Origin: Merdivicinus sp050943495
GTDB taxonomy: Bacteria; Bacillota; Clostridia; Oscillospirales; Ruminococcaceae
Direction of reading: 5' to 3'
Assembly: GCA_050943495.1 (NCBI GenBank)
Contig: JBMNPH010000006.1
Coordinates: 62,001 to 126,000, forward strand
DNA length: 64,000 bases
The position numbers and the translations under genes are program-made. The notes beneath the pieces were generated by a model that was not told where the DNA came from, made no database searches, and worked only from the letters and a program-made list of their open reading frames with translations. This document shows, one piece after another, positions 25,774-34,356 of the stretch; position 1 is the first letter of the stretch, and each line of letters begins with the position of its first letter.

Positions 25774-26192
25774 TGCAGAAACTTTTGCTTCAATCTGCTT
25801 TGGAACGGATTTCCTCCGCTTTGCCGGATCTTCCACTTTTTACGGAGAAGGTCCGGCAGGGATATCAGCCTCCTGCGCTCTTCCTGGCACCGCAGGAATG
25901 CTCGATTCGCCGGGAACTTGGCTCCCGATTTCGGGCAGAGGGAACGTTTTCCCTTACCCTCGAGCCTTCTCCCGCAGAAGCGTTCGCGGCAGCGGATCTC
26001 CTCGCTGCCCTTGAAGAAGCTTTCCGCGGTAGGGATGGCTTCCTCCTCTCCAAGCAGCAAATTCGTCCCGACGGTACGGCAACCGCTCTTTTGACTGTTT
26101 CGGCCGTCGGATTCTGGAATGAGGATCCTCCGCCTCTTATGGGAAAAATGAATGTTTCCCTCGAGCTTGGATCCATGAGAAAGGATGATTAA
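25773..26192 (+). CDS. Phage neck/tail completion protein
   Basis: The 139-residue protein has an alpha-beta pattern (helix MQKLLLQSALERISSAL, then strands around FSLTLEPSPAEAF) typical of tail terminator or tail-to-head joining proteins (SPP1 gp17, lambda gpU group), and sits just before the sheath gene. It overlaps the previous gene by one base. The exact role is inferred from position. Confidence 0.6.
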   Translation: MQKLLLQSALERISSALPDLPLFTEKVRQGYQPPALFLAPQECSIRRELGSRFRAEGTFSLTLEPSPAEAFAAADLLAALEEAFRGRDGFLLSKQQIRPDGTATALLTVSAVGFWNEDPPPLMGKMNVSLELGSMRKDD

Positions 26193-27497
26193 ATGGCTGG
26201 CGGTTCTTTTTTGAGCCAAAATAAAGTCAGAGCAGGCGTTTATATCAATTTCCAGTCCCTCGATACCGCCGGCGCGGTCATTGGGGAACGCGGTACCGCC
26301 GCTCTGGCAATCCCACTTACCTTCGGTCCGTCCGGCCTTGTCCGGGTCGACTCCGACACCGCTGTGCGTGACCTTTTCGGATTTTCTGCCGACAGTGCTA
26401 TGCTTCGCCCACTGCGCGAAACTGCCAAACGTGCGGCACAAATCCTCGTGTATCGTCTCGCCGACGGCAGTAAGGCAACAGGTTCTTCCGGAAGCCTTAC
26501 CGTTACCGCCAAATACGGCGGTTCCCGCGGGAATGATTTCACAGTTTCCGTTACACCGGACGGCGACCTTTTCCGCGTCGAAACCTGGCTGGACAACCTT
26601 TGCATCGATTCCCAGACGGTCTCCGATATCACAGGTCTCCAATCCAATCACTGGCTGGACTTCTCGGGGGAAGGGGAACTGACCGAACAGGCAGGGCTTC
26701 ATCTTTCCGGCGGCACAGATACTGAGATTTCTGCCGAACACTGGACAGCTTTCTTCCAAGCCCTCGAAACAGCAGATTTTCAGACGGTTGGTATTCTATC
26801 GGATGACTCGGACATTCAGGCGGCTGCGGTAGCCTTTGTCCGAAAAATGCGAGAAGATCAGGGCGTCAAAATTCAGGCAGTCCTGGCAAATTATCCGCAG
26901 GCCGATTATGAGGGCGTTATTTCTGTTAAAAATGGCGTCTTCTTGGAAGATGGTACCGAAATTTCTCCGGTAGATGCGGTTGCCTATGTCACCGGAATGA
27001 CCGCTGGTGCGCAGCTCAATCAATCGAATACCTATGATACCTATGATGGCGCCGTTGATGTCACCGAACGGTTCACTAACTCCCAGATTATTGACGCGAT
27101 CCGTGCTGGTGAATGGGTTTTCATTCCCAAAAACGGCAAGGTTGTCGTGGAACAGGATTTGAACACTCTCACCTCCTTTACCCCTCTTAAAGGGGCGGCA
27201 TTCTCTAAGAATCGCGTGATTCGTGTCCTCGATACCATCGCTTCCGATGTCCAGACCCTTTTTGAGGAAAAATATCTGGGAAAAACCGGAAATTCTGCCG
27301 ACGGAAGAAGCCTCTTCCGCGCCGAACTCGCTGGATATTTCTCCCAGCTGCAGGAAGTGGGTGCGATTGACGCTTTCGATAGCAAGGAGGATCTCGAAGT
27401 CCTTCCCGGAAATACCGCCGACTCCGTCGTCGTCAATCTCGCCATCCGTCCGGTCGACAGTATGGAAAAACTGTATATGACCGTCGAAATTCAGTAA
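26193..27497 (+). CDS. Contractile tail sheath protein (XkdK-like)
   Basis: This 434-residue protein is a phage tail sheath subunit. It starts with the conserved N-terminal arm (AGVYINFQSLDTAGAVIGERG), has the GGSRGNDFTVSV segment, and ends with the C-terminal sheath domain (LNTLTSFTP, KNRVIRVLDTIASD, DSVVVNLAIRPVDSMEKLYMTVEI) that interlocks sheath rings. It defines the particle as a contractile, myovirus-type tail. It starts one base after the previous gene and is followed by the tube gene, as in PBSX. Confidence 0.93.
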   Translation: MAGGSFLSQNKVRAGVYINFQSLDTAGAVIGERGTAALAIPLTFGPSGLVRVDSDTAVRDLFGFSADSAMLRPLRETAKRAAQILVYRLADGSKATGSSGSLTVTAKYGGSRGNDFTVSVTPDGDLFRVETWLDNLCIDSQTVSDITGLQSNHWLDFSGEGELTEQAGLHLSGGTDTEISAEHWTAFFQALETADFQTVGILSDDSDIQAAAVAFVRKMREDQGVKIQAVLANYPQADYEGVISVKNGVFLEDGTEISPVDAVAYVTGMTAGAQLNQSNTYDTYDGAVDVTERFTNSQIIDAIRAGEWVFIPKNGKVVVEQDLNTLTSFTPLKGAAFSKNRVIRVLDTIASDVQTLFEEKYLGKTGNSADGRSLFRAELAGYFSQLQEVGAIDAFDSKEDLEVLPGNTADSVVVNLAIRPVDSMEKLYMTVEIQ

Positions 27498-27510
27498 AGG
27501 AGGGGTGTCT

Positions 27511-27957
27511 ATGTTTCTAAAAGCGGAACAGATTATCAGCGGCCAGGCTGGACGTGCCTATGCCAACATCAATGGCAGAAATCAGGAACTGCTTTACCTG
27601 AAGTCCATTGATGCCACTGTCACAAAGCGCAAAACTGCCGTCCGTACCCTTGGTAAAACCGGCGATCAGTTTAAAGCCGCTGGCTGGAGCGGAAAAGGGA
27701 AAATGACCATCTATTACATGACCTCCCTATTCCGCGAGCAGATGCTTCAATATATGAAATCCGGCAAGGATTCTTATTTTGACATTGTCGTTATCAATGA
27801 CGATGAGAATGCTGATTGTGGAAGACAAACCGTCGTCCTGAAAAACTGCAATCTGGATTCGGTCATGCTTGCCAGACTCGATGTCAATGCCGATAATCTC
27901 GACGAAACCGTGACCTTTACCTTCGACGGCGCCGAGATCCTCGACTCCTTTTCCTGA
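27511..27957 (+). CDS. Phage tail tube protein (XkdM-like)
   Basis: A 148-residue beta-rich protein of the XkdM/DUF2001 tube family, with the typical GKTGDQFKAAGWSGKGKMTIYY segment in the middle and the LDETVTFTFDGAEIL end. Hexamers stack to form the inner tube. AAAGGAGGGG at 27496-27505 sets the start at 27511. Immediate position after the sheath gene supports the call. Confidence 0.9.
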   Translation: MFLKAEQIISGQAGRAYANINGRNQELLYLKSIDATVTKRKTAVRTLGKTGDQFKAAGWSGKGKMTIYYMTSLFREQMLQYMKSGKDSYFDIVVINDDENADCGRQTVVLKNCNLDSVMLARLDVNADNLDETVTFTFDGAEILDSFS

Positions 27958-27973
27958 CAGGAGGTAGCTTCCC

Positions 27974-28360
27974 ATGGATCTTCAGGCCTTCTTTGCCGAA
28001 AATCTTCCTCCCTTTGCTGAGGAATCTGTCGTTCTATCGGATCGCCTCCCGCAGCCGTTCCGCATCCGTGCAATTTCTGAGGAACACTGCGCCCTTCTGC
28101 GCCGTCAATCCCTGCACGATCCAAAATCCGGAGAAATCGACTCCTCTGACTTCCTTTCTAAACTCGCGGCCGCCTGCGTCATCGAACCCGATCTGCAAAA
28201 CGCTGCTCTTCAGCGTTCCTGGGGAGTTCTGGGAACCGACGCTCTCCTGCGCAAAATGCTCTCTGCCGGTGAATTTGCCCGCCTCTTGGAAAGAGTTCAG
28301 ATTCTGTGTGGCTTCGATACCTCCATCGCACAGCAGGCCGATTTCCTAAAAAAAGACTGA
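27974..28360 (+). CDS. Tail assembly chaperone, upstream frame (XkdN-like)
   Basis: A 128-residue protein in the place of the XkdN/gpG chaperone. It ends ADFLKKD. Just before the stop is the heptamer A_AAA_AAA in the right phase for a -1 shift, which would fuse it to the 28360-28527 frame. Such chaperones coat the tape measure and bring tube subunits. AGGAGG precedes the ATG. Confidence 0.75.
   Translation: MDLQAFFAENLPPFAEESVVLSDRLPQPFRIRAISEEHCALLRRQSLHDPKSGEIDSSDFLSKLAAACVIEPDLQNAALQRSWGVLGTDALLRKMLSAGEFARLLERVQILCGFDTSIAQQADFLKKD
28348..28354 (+). promoter_or_regulatory. Programmed -1 frameshift slippery site
   Basis: Seven A residues read A_AAA_AAA in the zero frame (codons CTA AAA AAA). 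A small CGGG/CCCG hairpin (28363-28366 with 28372-28375) lies eight bases downstream, the usual stimulator distance. Slippage gives a gpG-gpGT-type fusion with 57 extra residues. Confidence 0.75.
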
Positions 28361-28527
28361 TGCGGGGCGATCCCGATCTCAATTACGCCTACTTCGCTCT
28401 GCATGAACTTCATATCCTGCCCGGGGATTTCGCAAGACTCCCCGGACGGGAAAAAGCTGCGGTCATCGCTTTTATCGATCTGCGCGTTCAGGAACGGGAA
28501 CGCCTGTTCCGTCAGCTTCAGGCGTAG
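28360..28527 (+). CDS. Tail assembly chaperone, downstream frame (gpT-like extension)
   Basis: A 55-residue helical segment in the -1 frame. It has an ATG overlapping the upstream stop (TGATG), but the slippery heptamer before it suggests it is mainly made as a C-terminal extension of the 128-residue chaperone, as in most long-tailed phages. It ends 13 bases before the next gene. Confidence 0.65.
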   Translation: MRGDPDLNYAYFALHELHILPGDFARLPGREKAAVIAFIDLRVQERERLFRQLQA

Positions 28528-28540
28528 AAAGGAGTGTTTT

Positions 28541-29020
28541 ATGACCGTTTACGATATGCTGCGCCTTCTGGATCCCTCTGATTCTTCCTCTCTTCACTTA
28601 TGGCGAATGGATTTTTTGCCTTTTTCACTTAAGCAAGCGAATCCTTCCATTTTTCCGCTCATTTTTTCTTCCAGTCAGACGCCTTCCGTTCCATCGGCTG
28701 ATTCCATCCGTAAACCTCTTTCCTTGTTTTCTCCACTTTCTTTGTCTCCAGTATCTTCTTCTGCAAAGCTGTTTTTGAATCCATCGCTTCTCGGACTGGC
28801 AGAAAATACAGGGGATTTTTCTACAGTCTCCGGAACTTCCCGGTCAGATTATACTCCCTCTGTTTCTTTTCTTCAATCAATTCGTGATAGTGTAAATTTT
28901 TCAGACAGTCTTTCCGTTGTCCGGCAGAATCTCTCCAATTCTTCGTACTCCAATCTCGATTTTTCCTCTTTCTATGCCGAATTGGAACGCAGACTTTCCA
29001 TTGAATTGGGGACAGTTTAA
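28541..29020 (+). CDS. Unrecognised Ser-rich protein in the tape-measure position
   Basis: A 159-residue protein, very rich in Ser, Leu, Phe and Pro, with a low-complexity middle (about 15-130) and a short helical C terminus (FSSFYAELERRLSIEL). It lies exactly where the tape measure gene (XkdO, over 1000 residues in PBSX) should be, between chaperone and LysM genes. It has neither the length, coiled coils nor hydrophobic patches of a tape measure. If it does set tail length, the tail would be very short. It could instead replace the tape measure in some other way. AAAGGAG precedes the start. Confidence 0.6.
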   Translation: MTVYDMLRLLDPSDSSSLHLWRMDFLPFSLKQANPSIFPLIFSSSQTPSVPSADSIRKPLSLFSPLSLSPVSSSAKLFLNPSLLGLAENTGDFSTVSGTSRSDYTPSVSFLQSIRDSVNFSDSLSVVRQNLSNSSYSNLDFSSFYAELERRLSIELGTV

Positions 29021-29032
29021 GGAGGTTTATTT

Positions 29033-29656
29033 ATGAGAATTTTTCTGGGTGATCTGGAATTTCCGGTCGCACCTGCCAAAATTGAAATCGGGCAGGAAAG
29101 CGGTTGGAAATCCATTTATCTCGAGGAAACCGGACAGGTCCTTTCCTTTACCCCTCCTGCCTTACAGAAAATTCGCTTCGAAGGACTATTTCCAGCTCTT
29201 CCATATGCTTTTGTTACCGCTCAGCAGCTTCGCTCTCCTGCAGAACACGTCCTTGCAATTCAAAAAATGCAGGCGGATTCTTCTCCGGTGCGTTTGGTGA
29301 TTTCCGGTGGAGCATGCCCGTTTTCTCTTCAAGTCGTCATTGATTCTTTTCAGCGCTGGGAACAGGCAGGTGAGGAAGGTGATGTTTATTTCCAGATTTC
29401 TCTGTGTGAATATCGTCCCTATGGAAATAAGATCCTGACTCCTGCTATTGAGACTGCACTGCCAATTTCTTCTCCGGACAGAAGTGGATCCCCTGAGATC
29501 CCTCAGTCCTATACCGTTCAAGAAGGAGATTGTCTCTGGCTCATTGCCGCTCGCTTTTTGGGAGATGGAAGCCGTTATCGCGAGATTGCTGACCTGAATG
29601 AAATTTCCAATGCGAACCTCATCTATCCGGGGCAGATTCTTCGTATCCCGCACTAG
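29033..29656 (+). CDS. LysM-containing baseplate/tail protein (XkdP-like)
   Basis: The 207-residue protein has an N-terminal tail domain (about 1-130; FLGDLEFPVAPAKIEI) and a C-terminal LysM domain (about 163-206; YTVQEGDCLWLIAARF and LIYPGQILRIP). XkdP/gp53-type proteins sit at the tail tip and touch the peptidoglycan. AGGAGG precedes the ATG. Position after the tape-measure slot matches PBSX. Confidence 0.88.
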   Translation: MRIFLGDLEFPVAPAKIEIGQESGWKSIYLEETGQVLSFTPPALQKIRFEGLFPALPYAFVTAQQLRSPAEHVLAIQKMQADSSPVRLVISGGACPFSLQVVIDSFQRWEQAGEEGDVYFQISLCEYRPYGNKILTPAIETALPISSPDRSGSPEIPQSYTVQEGDCLWLIAARFLGDGSRYREIADLNEISNANLIYPGQILRIPH

Positions 29657-29683
29657 CTTTTTACAAATGTTCAGGAGATTTTT

Positions 29684-30619
29684 ATGAAACTCATTCTGAT
29701 TCATCAACAGCAATCCATCCAAATTCCACTGTCCGAGTTCCGTCTCACTACTGAAATTGCATCTGCCGGTATCTTGGAATGGTCTACTCCCTGCCGCGAG
29801 ATTCTCCCCGAAAACGGCGATCGTGTTCAGCTTTCTGATCCGGAACAGGACGATAATATCTTTTCTGGATATATTTTCCGTGTCGAGGACAACGGCCGGG
29901 AACTTCGTGTCCTTTGCTACGATCAGCTGAAATATCTGCTGTATCGCGATACCCGCCAATTCTTTCAGAAAACCGCCGATCAGATCTTATGGGAAATTAT
30001 CCGAGAAAAACAGCTTACAGCCGGTTCCATCGATTCTACCGGTGTTACCATTCCTTCTTGGCTTTGCGAAAATCAGACCCTCATTTCCATGATTACCGGT
30101 GCTCTGGAGGAAACATTTAAACTCTCCGGTAAGCGTTTCCTCCTTCTTGATCGGGCGGGGTCTCTCATCCTGAAACAACCGCAGGCGCTTCAGACTAATC
30201 TCCTCCTCTCCGGTCAAAATCAGCTGACCGAATGGTCCCGTGCTTCTGATATTGATGGCGCTACCTATACTCAGTTCAAAATTTTGCAGGAAGATGGGCG
30301 TTCTGGATTCCGACGTATTTCCGAGGCGGAAAATGCGGAACAAAAACAAAAATGGGGTGCACTGCAATACTTTGAGCGTGTGGACCACAGCTGGAATCCG
30401 GCTCAGGTTCAGGCACGCCTTCAGGCATTGCAGCAATCTTATCGCAACGCCAGAACCTCCTTTTCGGTCAGCGGAATTGCGGATTTTCGTTGTCGTGCCG
30501 GTTACGGCATTTACTGCCAACTCTCCGGACAAAATGCCATTCCATGTCTGATCGAAAGTTCCGAAATTACTGGAAAAAATGGCGTCTTTACCATGCGTCT
30601 TTCTCTTTCGGAGGTGTAA
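29684..30619 (+). CDS. Baseplate hub protein (XkdQ/gpD-like)
   Basis: A 311-residue, beta-rich protein with the hub segment NGDRVQLSDPEQDDNIFSGYIF (two short halves of a beta-barrel) and a helical part LRVLCYDQLKYLLYRDTRQFF followed by further barrels. This is the gp27/gpD-type hub that joins tube and spike in contractile tails. No lysozyme or spike domain is fused to it. It precedes the small DUF2577 protein as in PBSX. Confidence 0.8.
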   Translation: MKLILIHQQQSIQIPLSEFRLTTEIASAGILEWSTPCREILPENGDRVQLSDPEQDDNIFSGYIFRVEDNGRELRVLCYDQLKYLLYRDTRQFFQKTADQILWEIIREKQLTAGSIDSTGVTIPSWLCENQTLISMITGALEETFKLSGKRFLLLDRAGSLILKQPQALQTNLLLSGQNQLTEWSRASDIDGATYTQFKILQEDGRSGFRRISEAENAEQKQKWGALQYFERVDHSWNPAQVQARLQALQQSYRNARTSFSVSGIADFRCRAGYGIYCQLSGQNAIPCLIESSEITGKNGVFTMRLSLSEV

Positions 30620-30621
30620 CA

Positions 30622-30927
30622 ATGCTCGCGAAGTTGATTAAACAAGCCGCTAGCGCCTGTATCGCGGAGAATTTTCAAACCGGAATACTGTTCGGATCCG
30701 TTACTCATACCGATCCGCTCGCTGTGATGATTGAAGATCATCTGATTCTTCAGGGCGATCGACTGATTTTGCCGCTTGAACTCCAGAAAAAAACCGTTTC
30801 AATTACAGTGGAGGGAAAAGCACAAATCTTGGAGATTCATCCCGGTCTGCGGGTCGGCGATCAGGTTGCTTTGGCAAGGCTCAATGATTATTTTTTAATT
30901 ACCGGCAGAATCCATGCCGCAGAATAG
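30622..30927 (+). CDS. Small baseplate protein (DUF2577, XkdR-like)
   Basis: A 101-residue protein with an OB-like beta pattern (FGSVTHTDPLAVMIEDHLIL and LRVGDQVALARLNDYFLITGRI), typical of the XkdR family found between hub and gp25-like genes. It may supply the small spike or OB-fold part of the baseplate. It starts three bases after the hub gene. Confidence 0.78.
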   Translation: MLAKLIKQAASACIAENFQTGILFGSVTHTDPLAVMIEDHLILQGDRLILPLELQKKTVSITVEGKAQILEIHPGLRVGDQVALARLNDYFLITGRIHAAE

Positions 30928-30935
30928 GAGGCTTT

Positions 30936-31340
30936 ATGTCTGTTCTTTTACCTGAAACCACAGATTACAGATCGTCTCAGGTTATGGGATCTCGCACATG
31001 GAAAATTGACTGGCAGCAGAATCGTATTTATGGACAAATTTCTGGCTTGGATGCTTTGCAGCAAGCACTTCAGCTGGCTTTGCTGACTCCTCGGTTTCAT
31101 TTTCCAATTTACAGTTTCCAATATGGTTCTGAATTAGAATCGCTGATTGGTTCGGATCCCGATTATGCTGTAGCTGCTGCCCCCGCTATGGCGGAAGAGG
31201 CTATTGCTGTGGATGACCGCGTCCTTTCTGTTCACGCAGGGTCTTTTATTGCCGACGGTACGACACTTTCCGGTTTGGTAACGGTATCCGCCAATGATGG
31301 GGAATTGTTGCTGCCGATTATTTCCCAGAAAGGTGTGTGA
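30936..31340 (+). CDS. Baseplate wedge protein (DUF2634, XkdS/gp25-like)
   Basis: The 134-residue protein has the family segments TWKIDWQQNRIYGQISGLDALQQALQLALLT split over helix and strand, and the FPIYSFQYGSEL motif. gp25-like wedge proteins nucleate sheath polymerisation. AGGAGG precedes the start, and the baseplate J gene follows after four bases. Confidence 0.82.
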   Translation: MSVLLPETTDYRSSQVMGSRTWKIDWQQNRIYGQISGLDALQQALQLALLTPRFHFPIYSFQYGSELESLIGSDPDYAVAAAPAMAEEAIAVDDRVLSVHAGSFIADGTTLSGLVTVSANDGELLLPIISQKGV

Positions 31341-31344
31341 TCTT

Positions 31345-32427
31345 TTGGATATTCCAACCTATGAACAATTGATGGCCCGTGTTCTGAGTCGTCTTCCCAC
31401 TGACCTGGATCGCCGTGAAGGCAGCTTGATCTGGACAGCAGTCGGACCTGTTTGCGCGGAACTTGCCCAGGCTTATATCGAACTGGAAGCAGCTTTGGAT
31501 CTCGCTTTTCTCGATACCAGCAGTGGTGATTATCTCGATCGACTCGCCAAACAAATGGGAGATTCCCGTTCTCCCGCGACTTCCGCCGTCTGCCGCGCAG
31601 AATTCCGCAACGCACAGGGGGAGAAAATGACAATTCCGGATGGAATGCGCTTTGGTATCGAGGGGATTTTTTACCAGAGAGACATCCAGCTGGAAGAAGG
31701 TGCCTATCAGATCCGTTGCGAAACTCCTGGTTTAGAGGGAAACCGCGAATCTGGAACTCTGCTGCCGGTCGATTATCTGGATAATCTCGGTTCTGCTACC
31801 ATTACGGATTTGCTGGTACCCGGTACGGAACGAGAATCCGATGACCATTTGCGGGAACGCCTGCTTGCTCAGGCAATGGCGCCTGCCTTCGGAGGAAATA
31901 TTGCCGACTATCGCGAAAAGACAATGGAAATTACAGGCATCGGTGCAGTCAAGGTTCAGCCTGTCCCGGAAGGCGGCGGCACGGTCTCACTGTGGGTTCT
32001 GGGTGAGGATTTGATGCCTGCAGAGGAAGAGCTGCTCACTGCAATTCAGCTTGCTGCCGACCCTTCTCCCGCCCAGGGAAGGGGGTTCGCCCCTATCGGA
32101 CATCAAGTTTCTGTTTTTCCAGCTCAAACTCGTTCGTTTTCTCTGAACGTTTCCCTCACTCTCGCAGAGGGGAACAATCTTGAGCAGGTGAAGCCCCTTG
32201 CTCAGGATGCATTGGATCAATATCTTCTTCAGCTGCGCAGCGAATGGGCGGATAGCGAGGCACTTGTGATTCGAATCAGTCAGATCATTCTGACTTTGCT
32301 GTCTGTGAATGGAGTCTTGGATGCTTCGGCTGAAATTTCGGGTGTTTCGGGTAATTTGATTCTCCAACCGTTCGAGATTCCGGTTTTGGAGGAAGTTACC
32401 TGGTCTACTCCGGAGGTGCTTGTATGA
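31345..32427 (+). CDS. Baseplate J-like protein (XkdT/gp47)
   Basis: A 360-residue baseplate wedge subunit with the family segments LIWTAVGPVCAELAQAY near the N terminus, LDTSSGDYLDRLA near 55 and AFGGNIADYREKTMEITGIGAVKV in the middle. The start is probably the TTG at 31345, placed after AAAGGTG; no ATG with a ribosome site fits. Its stop overlaps the next start (GTATGA region). Order is as in PBSX. Confidence 0.87.
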   Translation: MDIPTYEQLMARVLSRLPTDLDRREGSLIWTAVGPVCAELAQAYIELEAALDLAFLDTSSGDYLDRLAKQMGDSRSPATSAVCRAEFRNAQGEKMTIPDGMRFGIEGIFYQRDIQLEEGAYQIRCETPGLEGNRESGTLLPVDYLDNLGSATITDLLVPGTERESDDHLRERLLAQAMAPAFGGNIADYREKTMEITGIGAVKVQPVPEGGGTVSLWVLGEDLMPAEEELLTAIQLAADPSPAQGRGFAPIGHQVSVFPAQTRSFSLNVSLTLAEGNNLEQVKPLAQDALDQYLLQLRSEWADSEALVIRISQIILTLLSVNGVLDASAEISGVSGNLILQPFEIPVLEEVTWSTPEVLV

Positions 32428-32960
32428 AATACCTTCAGTATCTTCCCGATTTTCTTCACCCTATTCGTGATTTCGAGGGCCTGGGAACTGCTTTGGATCC
32501 TGAGACCGAAAGTGTTCGTATGTCTGCACGCGCCCTCTCCGATGAATGTTTTGCTGATACGGCCTCGCTGAATGGAATTACCCGTTTCGAATCAATGTTC
32601 GGTATTTCGCCCAATCCTAGCGATTCACTTGAACAGCGTCGGTTTCGTGTCCTTACACAGCTTCGTAATCTTCCGCCATTTTCTATAGGATGGTTATATG
32701 AAAAACTGCGTGCTGATTATGGTGAAGGAAATTATTCTATTCGGCAGGATCCTATGCAGATGCAACTCCATGTTTTAGTCAGCTCGACATTTCAGGAACA
32801 GGCCTTTCTTCTTTTTACCGCTCTCCGCAATACCATTCCCGCCGCTGTCGTTTTGAAGATGGGACTGCTCTGTCAGCCTCAGACAATCTTAAATACCGGC
32901 GTTTTGATGCAGGTGGGACAAACCATTACCTGGAAGGAGGATTCGCATGGCGAATTTTAA
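32424..32960 (+). CDS. Tail protein (XkdU/DUF2313, gp48-like)
   Basis: A 178-residue protein that overlaps the baseplate J gene by four bases (ATGA-type junction). The segments FGISPNPSDSLEQRRFRVLTQLRNLPP, split by a turn, fit the YmfQ/XkdU family that joins wedge and tail fibre. It overlaps the fibre gene start by 14 bases. Confidence 0.8.
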   Translation: MKYLQYLPDFLHPIRDFEGLGTALDPETESVRMSARALSDECFADTASLNGITRFESMFGISPNPSDSLEQRRFRVLTQLRNLPPFSIGWLYEKLRADYGEGNYSIRQDPMQMQLHVLVSSTFQEQAFLLFTALRNTIPAAVVLKMGLLCQPQTILNTGVLMQVGQTITWKEDSHGEF

Positions 32961-34344
32961 TATTACCGTTACCAATGCCGGAAGAACTTTACTTGCTTCT
33001 TCCATTGGCGGACAGGCTGTTTCTTTTACCCGTTTCCAGCTTGGCGATGGCCTCTATGACGGCGATCCCAAAGGAGTCGAAGCACTGGTTTCTCCAAAAT
33101 TTTCCTTGAATGCAGCATCCGTTTCCCGCGAGGAAAATTATGTTACGATCCGCGCCAATCTGACCATGCAGCAAATCGAACAGCCTTTTGTCTGGCGTGA
33201 AATCGGTTTGTTTGCCCGCATTGCCGACGGTTCTGAGGTGCTGGCTGTCTATGGAAATGCCGGTTCTCAGGGAGATTATCTCTCCAAACAGACCGGCATT
33301 CTGGATGAGCGGGATATTGTCCTGTCTATACTGATCCAGCCTGATGAGGTTGTGACTGATTTTACCGGTGTCCTGTTTGCCTCCGCCAAGGATCTGGCAG
33401 ATCATATCGCGGATACTGCCTGCCATCCTCTTCCTCAGCAGAAGGTCTATGCTCTTTCCCATGCCAAATCTGGCACGATTCATCAGCTTACCGGCTTATC
33501 AGGTGTATCCGGTACGGTATCCGCAGCCTTTAAGGCCACAGCAGAATATAAATCCGGTGATACTTTTACGGTGGATGGAACGCCTTATACGATCCAGCTT
33601 TCTAACGGCGAAACTGCTGAAGATAACCTCTTTGTCTCTGGCGCAGCCGTTGCCATTGTCCTCGACACAGGAGAAAAAAAGGTAAATTTTAAGGCGGCCG
33701 GAGGTGCCAAGCTTCCGGCAGATGCAATCGCATTGGTTGATATTTTTGTTTCCAATACAACATGGACGGTACCTGTTACGGCAAAGTATCGTATTACTTG
33801 TATTGGAAAGGGAGGAAATGGCGGAAATTCGCAAGGTGGAGGTCCTTATGCCGGAGGAGGAGGCGCATCAGGAGGATGGTGTCGTTCCCTAATGTCTTTG
33901 ACTAAAGGGGAACAGTACTCAATTACTTGCGATACGGCCCAATCTTCTTTTGGAAGTATGTTGACTGCTACTGCCGGACAGGACGGTGCAAATGGTAAAA
34001 CCGGAGAGATGAGAATATCAACCGGCGGGACTGCTTCCGGCGGAACAGAGGTTAACTATAATGGTGTGGATACCCAAATAAATTCCGGAAGTTCTGGAGG
34101 AGTTGCAGGCGCAGCGATTTCCAATGCTTCAGAAAGTAAATTTCTAGTCGAAGCGCCAGGAAATGCTGGCGCCAGAATTGCGAACGATTCTTATGGAAGT
34201 GACGGTAACACGCCTTTATCCGCCAACCAAAAATTTTCTCCTTTTGGAAATGGCGCGGGCGGTGCTGGTACGGGTCCATCTGGTACCACAGTTGGTGGGA
34301 AAGCACCGTCCGGTGCGGTCATTGTTGAATTGGTATTAAATTAA
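32947..34344 (+). CDS. Tail-collar fibre protein with Gly-rich tip
   Basis: The 465-residue protein has an N-terminal tail-collar domain (DUF3751-like, about 1-160; NAGRTLLASSIGG, FQLGDGLYDG, FVWREIGLFAR) that docks on the baseplate. The middle has short beta repeats, and from about residue 285 on the protein is very rich in Gly, Ser and Ala with GGG runs, ending GGKAPSGAVIVELVLN. Such Gly-rich tips form polyglycine sandwiches in fibres that bind host receptors. It is the likely host-range determinant. GGAGG lies near the start, inside the previous gene. Confidence 0.85.
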   Translation: MANFNITVTNAGRTLLASSIGGQAVSFTRFQLGDGLYDGDPKGVEALVSPKFSLNAASVSREENYVTIRANLTMQQIEQPFVWREIGLFARIADGSEVLAVYGNAGSQGDYLSKQTGILDERDIVLSILIQPDEVVTDFTGVLFASAKDLADHIADTACHPLPQQKVYALSHAKSGTIHQLTGLSGVSGTVSAAFKATAEYKSGDTFTVDGTPYTIQLSNGETAEDNLFVSGAAVAIVLDTGEKKVNFKAAGGAKLPADAIALVDIFVSNTTWTVPVTAKYRITCIGKGGNGGNSQGGGPYAGGGGASGGWCRSLMSLTKGEQYSITCDTAQSSFGSMLTATAGQDGANGKTGEMRISTGGTASGGTEVNYNGVDTQINSGSSGGVAGAAISNASESKFLVEAPGNAGARIANDSYGSDGNTPLSANQKFSPFGNGAGGAGTGPSGTTVGGKAPSGAVIVELVLN

Positions 34345-34356
34345 AGAGGTGACTTT

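Noticed and set aside
25737..26759. A 340-codon minus-strand frame across the neck and sheath genes
   Set aside because: It crosses three well-supported, tightly packed phage genes and has no start signal.
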